Source: a bacterium
GTDB lineage: Bacteria; Myxococcota; UBA727; JAUIJE01
Direction: 5' to 3'
Length of the DNA stretch: 64,000 nucleotides
Assembly (NCBI GenBank): GCA_030431455.1
Contig: JAUIJE010000014.1
Coordinates: forward strand, 141,335 to 205,334
Of this stretch, positions 27,107-36,433 are shown one piece after another (positions within the stretch are counted from its first letter, which is position 1; each line of letters begins with the position of its first letter). The notes beneath the pieces were generated by a model. It did not search any database and was not told where the DNA came from. It saw nothing but the letters and a program-made list of their open reading frames with translations. Position numbers and translations under genes: made by a program.

Positions 27107-27451
27107 GCGCGATCCTCACAGGGGGCGTCCTGGTATGGCAGGTGGACTCGGTCCTGGCCAGTATTGCGCGGGGGGGCCGCACCGAGCACGCCGTCGCCGA
27201 GGCGGCCGTGCAGTTCCTCTGCAGTATCTCTGCAGTTACTTTGTGCGCCGGCTGACCGGTCGCGGCGGCCCAAACAGCAATCGTTGGTGATCCCCCCCCG
27301 ATCCCGGCCGGGAGGTGATGTCGCGCCGCGCGCGGGCCGCGGACAAATCTCCCTGAGGGGTCAAAGCGGATCAGAGAACATTGACCGCGGCGCGCCGATA
27401 TCCTAAGTAACGATATCGTTACTTGATCAACCGCCCCCGCAGGAGCTCGCC
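27107..27451. other. Intergenic control region between divergent genes
   Basis: No gene. It contains three GCAGT repeats spaced exactly 11 bp apart (starting at 27210, 27221 and 27232), a TTGACC box at 27381 and a 20-bp palindrome at 27405. It therefore looks like a regulated promoter region for the NTF2-like gene, and perhaps also for the amidohydrolase-like gene. Confidence 0.5.
27405..27424. promoter_or_regulatory. Perfect 20-bp palindromic operator
   Basis: AAGTAACGATATCGTTACTT is fully self-complementary and strikingly A+T-rich for this genome. It lies 27 bp upstream of the ATG of the NTF2-like gene and 18 bp downstream of a -35-like TTGACC (27381-27386), so a bound protein would cover the -10 region. 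Length and form match TetR-type operators. No regulator gene is adjacent. Confidence 0.75.
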
Positions 27452-28135
27452 ATGACCGTGTCCAAAGCCGCCCCCCGCACCCCCCTCGTGGCCCGGCCGC
27501 CGATCGAGACCGCCCCCCCGCAGACCGAGGCCGCGCCGGCGGCGGAGACGGCGCCAGAGACCCGCGCCGAGGTGTCCAGCGACGGCTTCGTCGGGTCCAC
27601 CGCCGCGGCCGGCGAGGTCACCGCCGACGATCAGAAAGCGCAGAACAAAGAGACCATCCGCACGCTCTACGCGGCGATGGACGCGGGCGACGGCGCGACG
27701 ATGGCGGGCCTGTACCACCCGGACGCGGTGTTCGAGGACCCGGCGTTCGGCGTGCTGCGCGGGCCGGAGATCGGCGCGATGTGGATGATGCTGACGAGCG
27801 CGTCGAGCGATCTGTCGGTCAAAGCCAGCAAGGTGGGCGCCAAGCCGGACAAGGGGGTGGCCCACTGGGACGCCGACTACACGTTCAGCGCCACCGGCAA
27901 CAAGGTACACAATTCCATTGACGCCAAGTTCAAGTTCCAAGACGGCAAGATCATCGACCACAAGGACAGCTTCAGCTTTCCCCAATGGGCCGGCCAGGCC
28001 TTCGGCCTCGACCGGTTCGGCGGGCTCGGCCGGATGTTGTCCAAGTCGAAGCTGCTGCAAAAGACGATGCAACACTTTGCCCGGCGCCAGCTGTTCACGT
28101 TTATGGAAAAGCAAGGCATCGAGCGGCCGGGCTGA
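27452..28135 (+). CDS. NTF2-like (SnoaL-type) protein with disordered N-terminus
   Basis: 227 residues, with AGGAG before ATG. Residues 1-60 are Pro/Ala/Thr-rich and probably disordered. Residues ~65-175 form an NTF2/SnoaL cone fold (IRTLYAAMDAGDGATMAGLY, VFEDPAFGVLRG, HWDADYTFSATGN, FKFQDGKIIDHKDSF). The C-terminal ~50 residues are an extra helical tail. Such proteins bind or isomerise small hydrophobic molecules. Expression is probably controlled through the adjacent 20-bp palindrome. Confidence 0.88.
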   Translation: MTVSKAAPRTPLVARPPIETAPPQTEAAPAAETAPETRAEVSSDGFVGSTAAAGEVTADDQKAQNKETIRTLYAAMDAGDGATMAGLYHPDAVFEDPAFGVLRGPEIGAMWMMLTSASSDLSVKASKVGAKPDKGVAHWDADYTFSATGNKVHNSIDAKFKFQDGKIIDHKDSFSFPQWAGQAFGLDRFGGLGRMLSKSKLLQKTMQHFARRQLFTFMEKQGIERPG

Positions 28136-28196
28136 GCGCGTCCCGCCACAGCGAGATTTCAGCCGCGGGGGGTGGGCACCCGACTAGAGTCCGGCC

Positions 28197-29714
28197 ATGC
28201 CTTCCCGGTTGAGCGGTCTTTTCCCCCCCACCCCGCCGTCCCCGCGTGCACCGTCGACGACGACCGATGCGCCGTCGACGACCACCACCCCCGCGTCCTC
28301 CACGTCGCGCCCTGCGCCCGGCCCGTCGCCGGCGGAGGTGCCGACCGCACACATCGCGGCCATGCCCCCGCGCGCGACCCCGGCGCCCCCGGCGCCCCGG
28401 ACTGGGCTGTCGCCCCTGGGCGCCCGGTTTGTCGCCGCCGACGAGCAGGCGGTCGCGTTGCAGGCATCGCGCGGACGCGCCCGGGACGCCCTCGCCGTCG
28501 ACCACGAAGCCAACCCCCGGGATGCCGTGTGGGTGCGGAACATGTCCTACGTGCGCTACGTCGACCAGGCGCGGCAGGCGCTCGCGGCCGCGGGTTTGCC
28601 CACTTCGGCCGAGGGCGTGACCGTGCGGGTGGTGGACTTCCTCGAGGACGGCTACATCAATGCTCATGGATCGCAGGTCGCCCGGGTGGTGGGCGGTGCC
28701 TACGGCTTCGCCCAGAACTGCGACCTCCGGCTCGACGCCACCCATATTTCGCTGCCGGTGGACAAGTTCGTGGCGGACTGGGGCGAGCGGCTTCAGCTGT
28801 CCGATGACCAGAGGGCCCGCTGTGCACAGTTTGGCCAGGCCCCCCAAGCGATGCGGGCGGGCACGCTCACCGACCCCGCCGAGCTGGGGCAGTCATTGGT
28901 CAACTACCTGATTCAGGGCATTCACCGTCGACGGGCGGACATCGCGGACACGGTGGCGAACAAGGACCCCCACGGTCCGGTGGCGATCCTCAACATGTCC
29001 TACGGCTACGTCCCCTTGGTGGGGGCCAAGCTGCTCACGCGTTTTCTCGCCCGGCGGGTGACCAAGGACGATCCCGACGGGTCCCTGGCCGAGGCCATCC
29101 GGGCCACGACCGCGGATGGGACCATCGGCAGCCCCGACGTGGTCAAGTTCCTCCTCGCCCAGCTCGACCGCCAACTCCAGGACCCGGCCACCGCCGCGGC
29201 GGTGGCCGAAGCGCGCGCGGCCTTGGCCCAGGACGTGGCTGATGCGCAGAAGCGGGGGGTGTTGCTGGTGACCGGCGCGGGCAACAACGGAGGCGATCGG
29301 GCCGACCACGACCTCGACCACCTGGCCCCCATCGACCGCGACATCGAGGGGTTGATCACGGTGGGGTCGGTGTGGCTCGGCAACGACGTGGATGACCCCG
29401 CCGACGACAAAGTCTCCGCGCACTCGTCGCCCGGGGAGGTCGACATCGCGGCGGTGGGGAGCGACGTGCCGTCGATGTCGAGCCCCGCCGGGTCCGAAAG
29501 TGGGACGTCGCTGGCCAGCCCCATGGTGGCCGCGGTGGCGGCGTTGATGGTCAAGGCCAACCCCGTCATCACCGCCGAGGCCATCGTAGAGATCTTGCTC
29601 GGGGGTCAGGTCACGCGCGACATCCCCGGGGACACCCGCGACGGGGTGGGCATGCTCGACCCGGTGAAAGCGGTGGCCGCGGCGGCGGCGTGGCGGCCGG
29701 CCCCGGCGGGCTGA
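28197..29714 (+). CDS. Subtilisin-like serine protease (S8)
   Basis: 505 residues. A Pro/Thr-rich, low-complexity N-terminus (~residues 1-70) replaces a clear signal peptide. The catalytic triad is visible: Asp147 in VRVVDFLEDG, His158 in HGSQVARVVGG and Ser438 in SGTSLASPMVAAVAAL, with the oxyanion Asn at 363-364 in GAGNNGG. A ~180-residue insert lies between the His region and the oxyanion site. How it is exported is unclear. It may process the envelope proteins encoded around it, but nothing in the sequence proves this. It ends three bases before the convergent lipoprotein operon. Confidence 0.9.
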   Translation: MPSRLSGLFPPTPPSPRAPSTTTDAPSTTTTPASSTSRPAPGPSPAEVPTAHIAAMPPRATPAPPAPRTGLSPLGARFVAADEQAVALQASRGRARDALAVDHEANPRDAVWVRNMSYVRYVDQARQALAAAGLPTSAEGVTVRVVDFLEDGYINAHGSQVARVVGGAYGFAQNCDLRLDATHISLPVDKFVADWGERLQLSDDQRARCAQFGQAPQAMRAGTLTDPAELGQSLVNYLIQGIHRRRADIADTVANKDPHGPVAILNMSYGYVPLVGAKLLTRFLARRVTKDDPDGSLAEAIRATTADGTIGSPDVVKFLLAQLDRQLQDPATAAAVAEARAALAQDVADAQKRGVLLVTGAGNNGGDRADHDLDHLAPIDRDIEGLITVGSVWLGNDVDDPADDKVSAHSSPGEVDIAAVGSDVPSMSSPAGSESGTSLASPMVAAVAALMVKANPVITAEAIVEILLGGQVTRDIPGDTRDGVGMLDPVKAVAAAAAWRPAPAG

Positions 29715-29717
29715 CGG

Positions 29718-30014
29718 TCAGCTCCCGCAGGGCCCGAGGTCGTCGTCGGTGTTGGTCAGTTTCTCGACGAGGTCTTCGGTGCCTTCGATGCACTCCAACG
29801 TACAATCGTCCGCGAGCTCGCGATTTTCCCAGCACACCCCGTCGGGGCGGTAGATGTTGACGTTGGCCGGGTTGCGGTTGCGCACCTGGTCGAAATGCTC
29901 TTGGCAGCTGACGTAGATTTCGCACTCTGGGGTCTGCCCCACGCCGCACGCGGCGAGGCTCCCCCCGACGACAAACACCGCTCCCAGGGCGGTCAGGATT
30001 CTTCGGGCGCGCAT
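29718..30014 (-). CDS. Cys-rich small lipoprotein, paralogue E of five
   Basis: 98 residues. Lipobox SLAAC, then a mature part of ~75 residues with six further cysteines (CEIYVSCQEHF, DGVCWENRELADDCTLEC, GPCGS). It is closest to its upstream neighbour at 29993: both have CGVxQxPxC, YRPDGVCWEN or its equivalent, and an ELA...C.L.C block. Its start lies inside that neighbour's coding region (22-nt overlap), so the two are coupled. It is the last gene of the five-gene operon. Function unknown. Confidence 0.8.
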   Translation of the reverse strand: MRARRILTALGAVFVVGGSLAACGVGQTPECEIYVSCQEHFDQVRNRNPANVNIYRPDGVCWENRELADDCTLECIEGTEDLVEKLTNTDDDLGPCGS

Positions 30015-30304
30015 GGGCCGCTGTCCTCTCCGGCGACCCGCAAGGCCGCATTCAGGGCCGCGAGCGCCTCTTCGCAGGCGAGCTCACATTTGGTGGCCAG
30101 CTCCGCGTCCTCCCAGCAGCTGCCGTCGGCTTGGTAGGCGGTCACGTCCGGCTCGTCGAGGTCGAACACCGTGCTGTAATGGGCCGCGCACTCGACGTAC
30201 TGGGCACAGGCGGGGGCTTGTTCGACGCCACAGCCCGCGGCCCCAAGGCCCAAGCCCCCGATGACCCCGCACCACACCGACAAGCGGCCGACCTTACCCC
30301 GCAC
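29993..30304 (-). CDS. Cys-rich small lipoprotein, paralogue D of five
   Basis: 103 residues from GTG 30304, chosen because GAGGGG lies seven bases upstream and the frame then gives a proper signal peptide with lipobox GAAGC. The mature part carries CAQYVECAAHY, DGSCWEDAELATKCELAC and a terminal GPC, the same pattern as paralogue E. The start overlaps the end of paralogue C by 11 nt. The cysteines are even in number and evenly spaced, as in disulphide-knotted periplasmic proteins. Confidence 0.75.
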   Translation of the reverse strand: MRGKVGRLSVWCGVIGGLGLGAAGCGVEQAPACAQYVECAAHYSTVFDLDEPDVTAYQADGSCWEDAELATKCELACEEALAALNAALRVAGEDSGPCAPEES

Positions 30305-30563
30305 AGCTGCACCCCTCGACGTCGTACAGTACCCCATCGTCCGTGCATGTGTAGCCCTCGGCCAGGCATTCGTACAAGGCGGTGCAATCGCCGCCCTCGT
30401 TGAGCGACGCCGGGCAGCTGGTCTCCACGTCGTACGGCGGACTGAACCCGCAGTCGCTGTACACCCCGTTGACCTCTTGCACGTAGGCCTCACACGCCAT
30501 CTGGTTGGTCGAGCCGCACCCGGACACCAAAAGCAGGCCGACGAGGACGAACCCGCCGCGCAT
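30294..30563 (-). CDS. Cys-rich small lipoprotein, paralogue C of five
   Basis: 89 residues from ATG 30563, which overlaps the preceding gene's TGA by one base (TGATG). Lipobox LVSGC. The mature part: ACEAYVQEVNGVYSDCG, then SCPASLNEGGDCTALYECL and GYTCTDDG, ending in CSC. The core CPxxLNxGxDC is shared with paralogues A and B and with the C-terminus of the gene at 1-828. Confidence 0.82.
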   Translation of the reverse strand: MRGGFVLVGLLLVSGCGSTNQMACEAYVQEVNGVYSDCGFSPPYDVETSCPASLNEGGDCTALYECLAEGYTCTDDGVLYDVEGCSCAG

Positions 30564-30844
30564 CAAGCGCCGCTGTCGCCACAGGACGGGGCGGGGTCGT
30601 GCACCACCGAGCCGTCGTCACACGCGTAGCTGTCGGCGAGGGTTTGGTAGTAGTCGACGCAGTCCCGCCCGTCGTTGAGCGTCTCGGGGCAGGTCTCTTG
30701 CTCGTCGAGGGAGTTGGGCAAGCCGCAGTCTTCGTAGGCCTCGTTGTAGGCATCGACGTAGGCCCGGCAGGGGGCGACGTTGTCGGGGCCACATCCGGTG
30801 GCCAAAAGCCCCCACCCAATGCCAAGCACGCACAACCGCTTCAT
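30563..30844 (-). CDS. Cys-rich small lipoprotein, paralogue B of five
   Basis: 93 residues from ATG 30844, with GGAGATGTGGAC upstream. Lipobox LATGC followed by GPDN. The mature part: CRAYVDAYNEAYEDCG, CPETLNDGRDCVDYY, and a final SYACDDG. This is the closest relative of the C-terminal module of the protein at 1-828, sharing the AYEDCG and LNDGRDC blocks. Confidence 0.85.
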   Translation of the reverse strand: MKRLCVLGIGWGLLATGCGPDNVAPCRAYVDAYNEAYEDCGLPNSLDEQETCPETLNDGRDCVDYYQTLADSYACDDGSVVHDPAPSCGDSGA

Positions 30845-30869
30845 GTCCACATCTCCTCGAGGCCGCCGC

Positions 30870-31160
30870 TCAGATGCACCCGGTGCACTGGTCGGGCGTG
30901 CCCTGAAGTACGCCGCCGACGCAGGTGTACGCGTCGGCCAAGCATTCGTAATACAGGGTGCAATCGATGCCGCCCGAGTTGAGGTGCGCGGGACAGGCGG
31001 AGGCCTCGTCCAGGGGTGCGTACTCATTGGCGGGGTCGGCTTGGTTGCACTGGGCGACGGCGGCGTTGTAGCTCTGCACGTAATCCGAACAGGTCCCGTA
31101 GTTGTCGGGACCGCACGACATGGCCCCCGCGCACAGGGTGAAGAGCACTGCCCACCGCAT
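30870..31160 (-). CDS. Cys-rich small lipoprotein, paralogue A of five
   Basis: 96 residues; first gene of the operon. Signal peptide with lipobox GAMSC followed by GPDN. The mature part: CSDYVQSYNAAVAQC, CPAHLNSGGIDCTLYYECL and AYTCVGG, ending in CTGC. It is divergent from hrcA, with about 110 bp between the two starts. Confidence 0.83.
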   Translation of the reverse strand: MRWAVLFTLCAGAMSCGPDNYGTCSDYVQSYNAAVAQCNQADPANEYAPLDEASACPAHLNSGGIDCTLYYECLADAYTCVGGVLQGTPDQCTGCI

Positions 31161-31235
31161 GCCGGGACGTTACCATCCTCGCGCCAAAAGGCGACTTTCC
31201 GCGCCCCGGGCGCCGGCCTGCCGAGGCCGCGCATG

Positions 31236-31262
31236 TTGACAGGCCCCCTTCGGCACCGAAGG
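31236..31262 (+). promoter_or_regulatory. hrcA leader: -35 box and SD-covering inverted repeat
   Basis: TTGACA at 31236-31241 is a good -35 box, but the position 17 bp downstream (AAGGAT) is a poor -10. The repeat CCTTCGGCACCGAAGG (31247-31262) can fold as a 6-bp stem with a GCAC loop. Its right arm contains GAAGG, the likely ribosome-binding site of hrcA (ATG 31272). It is either a DNA operator or a leader hairpin hiding the SD, as in RNA thermometers. No CIRCE element was found. Confidence 0.45.
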
Positions 31263-31271
31263 ATCAAACGC

Positions 31272-32312
31272 ATGGACCCCGCGGCCTCTCTGGAGCTCAA
31301 CGAGCGCGAACGGCTGGTGCTGTCGGCCATCGTGCGGCTGCACATCGAGGAGAAGGTGCCGGTCGGGAGCAAGACGCTGGTCGAGCGGCTCGACCTCGAC
31401 ATGTCCGCGGCCACGGTCCGCAACGTGATGGCCGCGCTCTCGGAAAAGATGCTCATCCACAAGCCGCACAAGTCCGCGGGCCGGGTGCCCACCGATCGCG
31501 GGCTGCGGTTTTTTGTCGACTCGCTCCTCGAGTACAAAGCCCCGCCCGAGGACCAGCGCCGCATCATCGAACGCTCCATGGACACCGGGACCAACGTCGA
31601 GCGCGCCATGGACGAGGCCGGCCGGGTGCTCGCCACCTTGGCCCAAAAGACCTGCCTCATCCGCACGCCCCGCGAGGACTCCGTGCGCATGTACAGCATC
31701 GAGCTCGTCGAGCTGCGCCCGGGCACGGTGCTCGTCATCCTCGTGACCGAATCCGGCCTGGTGCAAAACCGCCTGCTCGAGCTCCCCGACCGGTTGCTCG
31801 GCCAGAGCGTGGGGACCGCCGCGTTGCAGGCCTTGTCCCAAGAACTGACCGGCCGGGTCCGGGGCCGCACCCTGAGCGAAGCCCGCGCGGTGTTGCAGGG
31901 CGAGCTCGATCGCGACGAGCAGGAAAAGGACGCCTGGGAGACCAAGCTGTTGCAGCAGGCGCTGGCCGCTCAGGGCGAAATCGGGCTCAAGGTCGAGGGG
32001 GGCCAACACCTGGCCGACGCCACCTTGCCCGATGGGCTCAAGCGGCTCTACGCGGCCCTCGAGGAGAAATCGCGCTTGCTCGACCTGCTCGACAGCGCGT
32101 CCACCGCCGAGGGGGTGCGCATTTTCATCGGGGAGGAGAGCGGTTTTTCAGAGTTCGCCGACCTCTCGGTGGTGACCGCGACCTACGGGCGGGGGGCGAG
32201 CGTGCTGGGCTCCATCGGGGTCATCGGCCCACAGAACATGGACTACGGCCGGGTGGTGCCCCTGGTGACGTTCACCGCCGACGCGGTGTCTCGTTATCTC
32301 GGGCAGTCGTGA
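31272..32312 (+). CDS. hrcA: Heat-shock transcriptional repressor HrcA
   Basis: 346 residues from ATG 31272. N-terminal winged helix (RERLVLSAIVRLHIEEKVPV, LDMSAATVRNVMAALSEKML), then the family signature KSAGRVPTDRGLRFFVD (~residues 67-83). The GAF-like middle domain and the C-terminal GSIGVIGPQNMDYGRVVPLV motif are typical of HrcA. Followed by grpE and dnaK in the conserved order. The protein normally binds CIRCE repeats; none is visible here, so the site used in this organism may differ. Confidence 0.97.
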   Translation: MDPAASLELNERERLVLSAIVRLHIEEKVPVGSKTLVERLDLDMSAATVRNVMAALSEKMLIHKPHKSAGRVPTDRGLRFFVDSLLEYKAPPEDQRRIIERSMDTGTNVERAMDEAGRVLATLAQKTCLIRTPREDSVRMYSIELVELRPGTVLVILVTESGLVQNRLLELPDRLLGQSVGTAALQALSQELTGRVRGRTLSEARAVLQGELDRDEQEKDAWETKLLQQALAAQGEIGLKVEGGQHLADATLPDGLKRLYAALEEKSRLLDLLDSASTAEGVRIFIGEESGFSEFADLSVVTATYGRGASVLGSIGVIGPQNMDYGRVVPLVTFTADAVSRYLGQS

Positions 32313-32400
32313 GGGCTTGTCGGCGGGCGCGGCCGCGGGTGAAAAAGCCTTTTCGTTTGAGCCGATGGCGTTATGTTCCAGCGGCCTGAAGGAGCATCAG

Positions 32401-33246
32401 TTGTCGAGCGGCAAGAAAAATCCCATGGACGATGCGGTGGCCGAAGCGTTGCGCAGCGTCGAGCGCTTGGAAAACACCGAGCCTGCGGCCACGGTCGCGT
32501 CCTCCGATTCGTCCAGTGACGAAGATTTTGATCCCGACAGCATCCAGGTTCTGCAGGCGGACGACCTGCCGCCGAGCGCGGACCCCAACGCCAAGAGCGA
32601 TGCCGCCCCCCTCGCGGTCGATGGCCTCGACGAGGACATCCTGCTCGAGGACGACGGGGACGACCCGCCGCCGAAAAAGCCGTCCGCCCAGGACGCGATC
32701 TTGCAATCGATGATCGAGGCCAAGAACGAAGCCGTCGGCGCGCTCGAGCAGACCCAAAAAGAGGCCGCGTCGATGCGCGAGCGGCTGATGCGGGTGAGCG
32801 CCGAGTTCGACAATTACAAAAAGCGCCAATCGCGGGAGCGGCAGGACGCGATCAAGTTCGCCAACGAAGGGCTGCTCAAAGAGCTCCTGCCGGTGCTGGA
32901 CAACTTCGACCGGGCCTTGACCGGCATGAAGTCGAGCGCCGAGGACAGCGCGGCCGCGGCCAACATGCTGCAGGGCGTCGAGATGGTCGCCCGGCAGTTC
33001 AAGGACACGTTGGCCAAGGTCGGGGTCGAGGAGTTTTCCGCGTTGGGTCAACCATTTGACCCCTCGTTGCACGAGGCGGTGAGCGCGCGAGAAGACCCGT
33101 CGGTTCCCAACAATACGGTCGTCGAGGAATACCAGCGTGGGTATAAGCTCAATGGCCGGTTGGTTCGGCCGTCGATGGTGATCGTCTCCACGGGGGGCGC
33201 GTCCGGGAAAGTGCAAGCGGCACCGGGCGCCGAGGACGACGAATAA
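32401..33246 (+). CDS. grpE: Nucleotide exchange factor GrpE
   Basis: 281 residues. TTG 32401 is preferred as start because AAGGAG (32389-32394) lies six bases upstream; ATG 32425 is the alternative. The first ~95 residues are an acidic, probably disordered extension, longer than usual. The coiled coil follows (EQTQKEAASMRERLMRVSAE), then the signature FDNYKKRQSRERQDAIKFA and the C-terminal beta domain (LGQPFDPSLHEAV, NNTVVEEYQRGYKLNGRLVR). It releases ADP from DnaK. Second gene of the hrcA operon. Confidence 0.96.
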   Translation: MSSGKKNPMDDAVAEALRSVERLENTEPAATVASSDSSSDEDFDPDSIQVLQADDLPPSADPNAKSDAAPLAVDGLDEDILLEDDGDDPPPKKPSAQDAILQSMIEAKNEAVGALEQTQKEAASMRERLMRVSAEFDNYKKRQSRERQDAIKFANEGLLKELLPVLDNFDRALTGMKSSAEDSAAAANMLQGVEMVARQFKDTLAKVGVEEFSALGQPFDPSLHEAVSAREDPSVPNNTVVEEYQRGYKLNGRLVRPSMVIVSTGGASGKVQAAPGAEDDE

Positions 33247-33340
33247 CCGACCCGCGGGGGCGTGACCGCGGCGAAATGCAACACGCTACAGCAGGTGCGG
33301 GTCGATGGGTTACACTCTCCGGCTCGCGGGGGAGGACGAC

Positions 33341-35198
<1,858 letters not shown>

Positions 35199-35200
<2 letters not shown>

Positions 35201-35254
35201 CGTCGCTTTGCGACGTCGTAAGCGGTTCGCGGCCTGACGTCGCTTCGCGACGTC
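35199..35254 (+). repeat. Two tandem GACGTCGC hairpins after dnaK
   Basis: The stem GACGTCGC/GCGACGTC with a 3-nt loop occurs at 35199-35217 (loop TTT) and again at 35236-35254 (loop TTC). The first includes the last two bases of dnaK's TGA. The arms are perfect. With no T-run this is not a classical terminator; mRNA 3'-end protection or a protein-binding site is possible. Confidence 0.7.
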
Positions 35255-35270
35255 GTAGGCCGTCCGCCGC

Positions 35271-35413
35271 CTAAGCACCTCCCAGGACGCCCCAGCCCTC
35301 CGCTGGCGGCGTTCTCCCTCGCTTGCTCGGTTCACGACCATCGGGTCGCTCACCTCGTCGCGCTCAGTCCGGCCTTGCCAGCGAAACGCTGGAACGCCCT
35401 GGAAGGCACTTAG
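35271..35413 (-). ncRNA. Putative structured RNA / lysR 3'-UTR element
   Basis: Arms at 35271-35296 and 35388-35413 are 26 bp long and enclose a 91-nt centre. Read as minus-strand RNA they form an uninterrupted 26-bp stem: 20 Watson-Crick pairs and six G.U wobbles. On the plus strand the same six positions would be A/C mismatches. This strand asymmetry points to an RNA transcribed in the lysR direction, starting 36 nt after the lysR stop. Smaller hairpins (CCAGC/GCUGG, GCGACC/GGUCGU) fit in the centre. A decayed mobile element with terminal inverted repeats is the alternative. Confidence 0.45.
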
Positions 35414-35449
35414 CGACTCTGTGCGGCGCGGGCGTGTCGTCGCTGGACA

Positions 35450-36346
35450 CTAGCCGGCTTCTTGGGCGAACCAGGTCGACAACTCGGCGATCAGCGCCTG
35501 CAGGTCCGCCCGATCCTGGTCCGCTTCGCGGATCGCCGCGCGCCAGGTGCGGTGGGCGCGCGGGTGCACAAAGGGCCGCACCACCACGTCGTCGCGGGAC
35601 CGCGCGGCCTTGGCCGCCCAGCGCGGAATCAGCGCCACCCCGCAGCTGGCGACCACGAGCTCAACCATGGCCTCGGTCAAGGGCATGCGCAATGTGTGTG
35701 CAGGCTGCTCGCTGCCGAACCAGTCGCGCCCGATCGCCACCAGCTCGTCGACGGGCAGGTCGTGCACAATGAGCGTGTCGTCGACGAGGTCGCGCGGCCC
35801 CACCCCCCGTGACCCCGCTGCGGGATGGCTGGGCAGAAGCACGACCACAAACGCGTCCTGCCCGAGCTCGAACACCACCGTCTCCTTCGGGGCCGGGGCG
35901 TGGGCGATGGCGAGGTCGATGCGCCGGCCGAGCAGGGCCTTCATCGGGTCTTTGCGGTGGTCGATCTTGGGCACCACCTGGGCGGTGGGGTGCGCGCGGC
36001 GAAAGCGGCCGATGACCGGGGCGAGCCAGTCGTAACAAGTGTGACATTGGGTCGCGACCCGGATGCGGGTGGCCTTGGTGGGGCGCAGGGCGCGCTCGAG
36101 AGCGGTCAGCTGCTCGATCAGGGGCGCGCCCCCCTGCACCAGGGTGCGGCCCGCGGGGGTGATGGACAGGCCGCGGCCTTCGCGCACAAACAGGGCCAAG
36201 CCAAGCTTGCCCTCGAGGCGGGCCAGGTGGTGACTGACCGCGGACTGGGTGAGGCCGAGGGCGCGGGCCGCGCGGGTCACGCCCCCGTGCTCGTGAAGCG
36301 CACACATCAAGACCAGGTCGCGGCTGTCGAGGGCGGGGCTTTGCAT
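35450..36346 (-). CDS. LysR-type transcriptional regulator
   Basis: 298 residues from ATG 36346. N-terminal HTH (LMCALHEHGGVTRAARALGL, TQSAVSHHLARLEGKLGLAL) and a C-terminal substrate-binding domain (IRVATQCHTCYDWLAPVIGR, RIDLAIAHAP). The sensor resembles the MetR/HyaI-like group, which is a weak indication. Divergent from the GST gene with only 87 bp between starts and an inverted repeat in that gap; it probably regulates the GST gene and itself. Its stop codon abuts a sequence also found at the end of the 4871-5114 repeats. Confidence 0.93.
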   Translation of the reverse strand: MQSPALDSRDLVLMCALHEHGGVTRAARALGLTQSAVSHHLARLEGKLGLALFVREGRGLSITPAGRTLVQGGAPLIEQLTALERALRPTKATRIRVATQCHTCYDWLAPVIGRFRRAHPTAQVVPKIDHRKDPMKALLGRRIDLAIAHAPAPKETVVFELGQDAFVVVLLPSHPAAGSRGVGPRDLVDDTLIVHDLPVDELVAIGRDWFGSEQPAHTLRMPLTEAMVELVVASCGVALIPRWAAKAARSRDDVVVRPFVHPRAHRTWRAAIREADQDRADLQALIAELSTWFAQEAG

Positions 36347-36368
36347 AGATGAGCCAGACCGAACGATT

Positions 36369-36392
36369 GATGAAAAACCATCGCTTTTCATC
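36369..36392. promoter_or_regulatory. Inverted repeat in the lysR-GST intergenic region
   Basis: GATGAAAA (36369-36376) and TTTTCATC (36385-36392) are perfect 8-bp arms separated by 8 bp, extended outward by partly matching bases (TT.../...AT). Location and size fit a LysR-type regulator binding site controlling both divergent genes. Confidence 0.6.
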
Positions 36393-36433
36393 ATCCTAGC
36401 CGGCGGGCACAGTACGGCGCAAGGAGGACAGAG

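Noticed and set aside
31161..31271. CIRCE element upstream of hrcA
   Set aside because: No GCACTC...GAGTGC inverted repeat could be found, even allowing two mismatches.
35271..35413. Intrinsic terminator
   Set aside because: The loop is 91 nt and there is no T-tract on either strand, so it does not fit a simple terminator.
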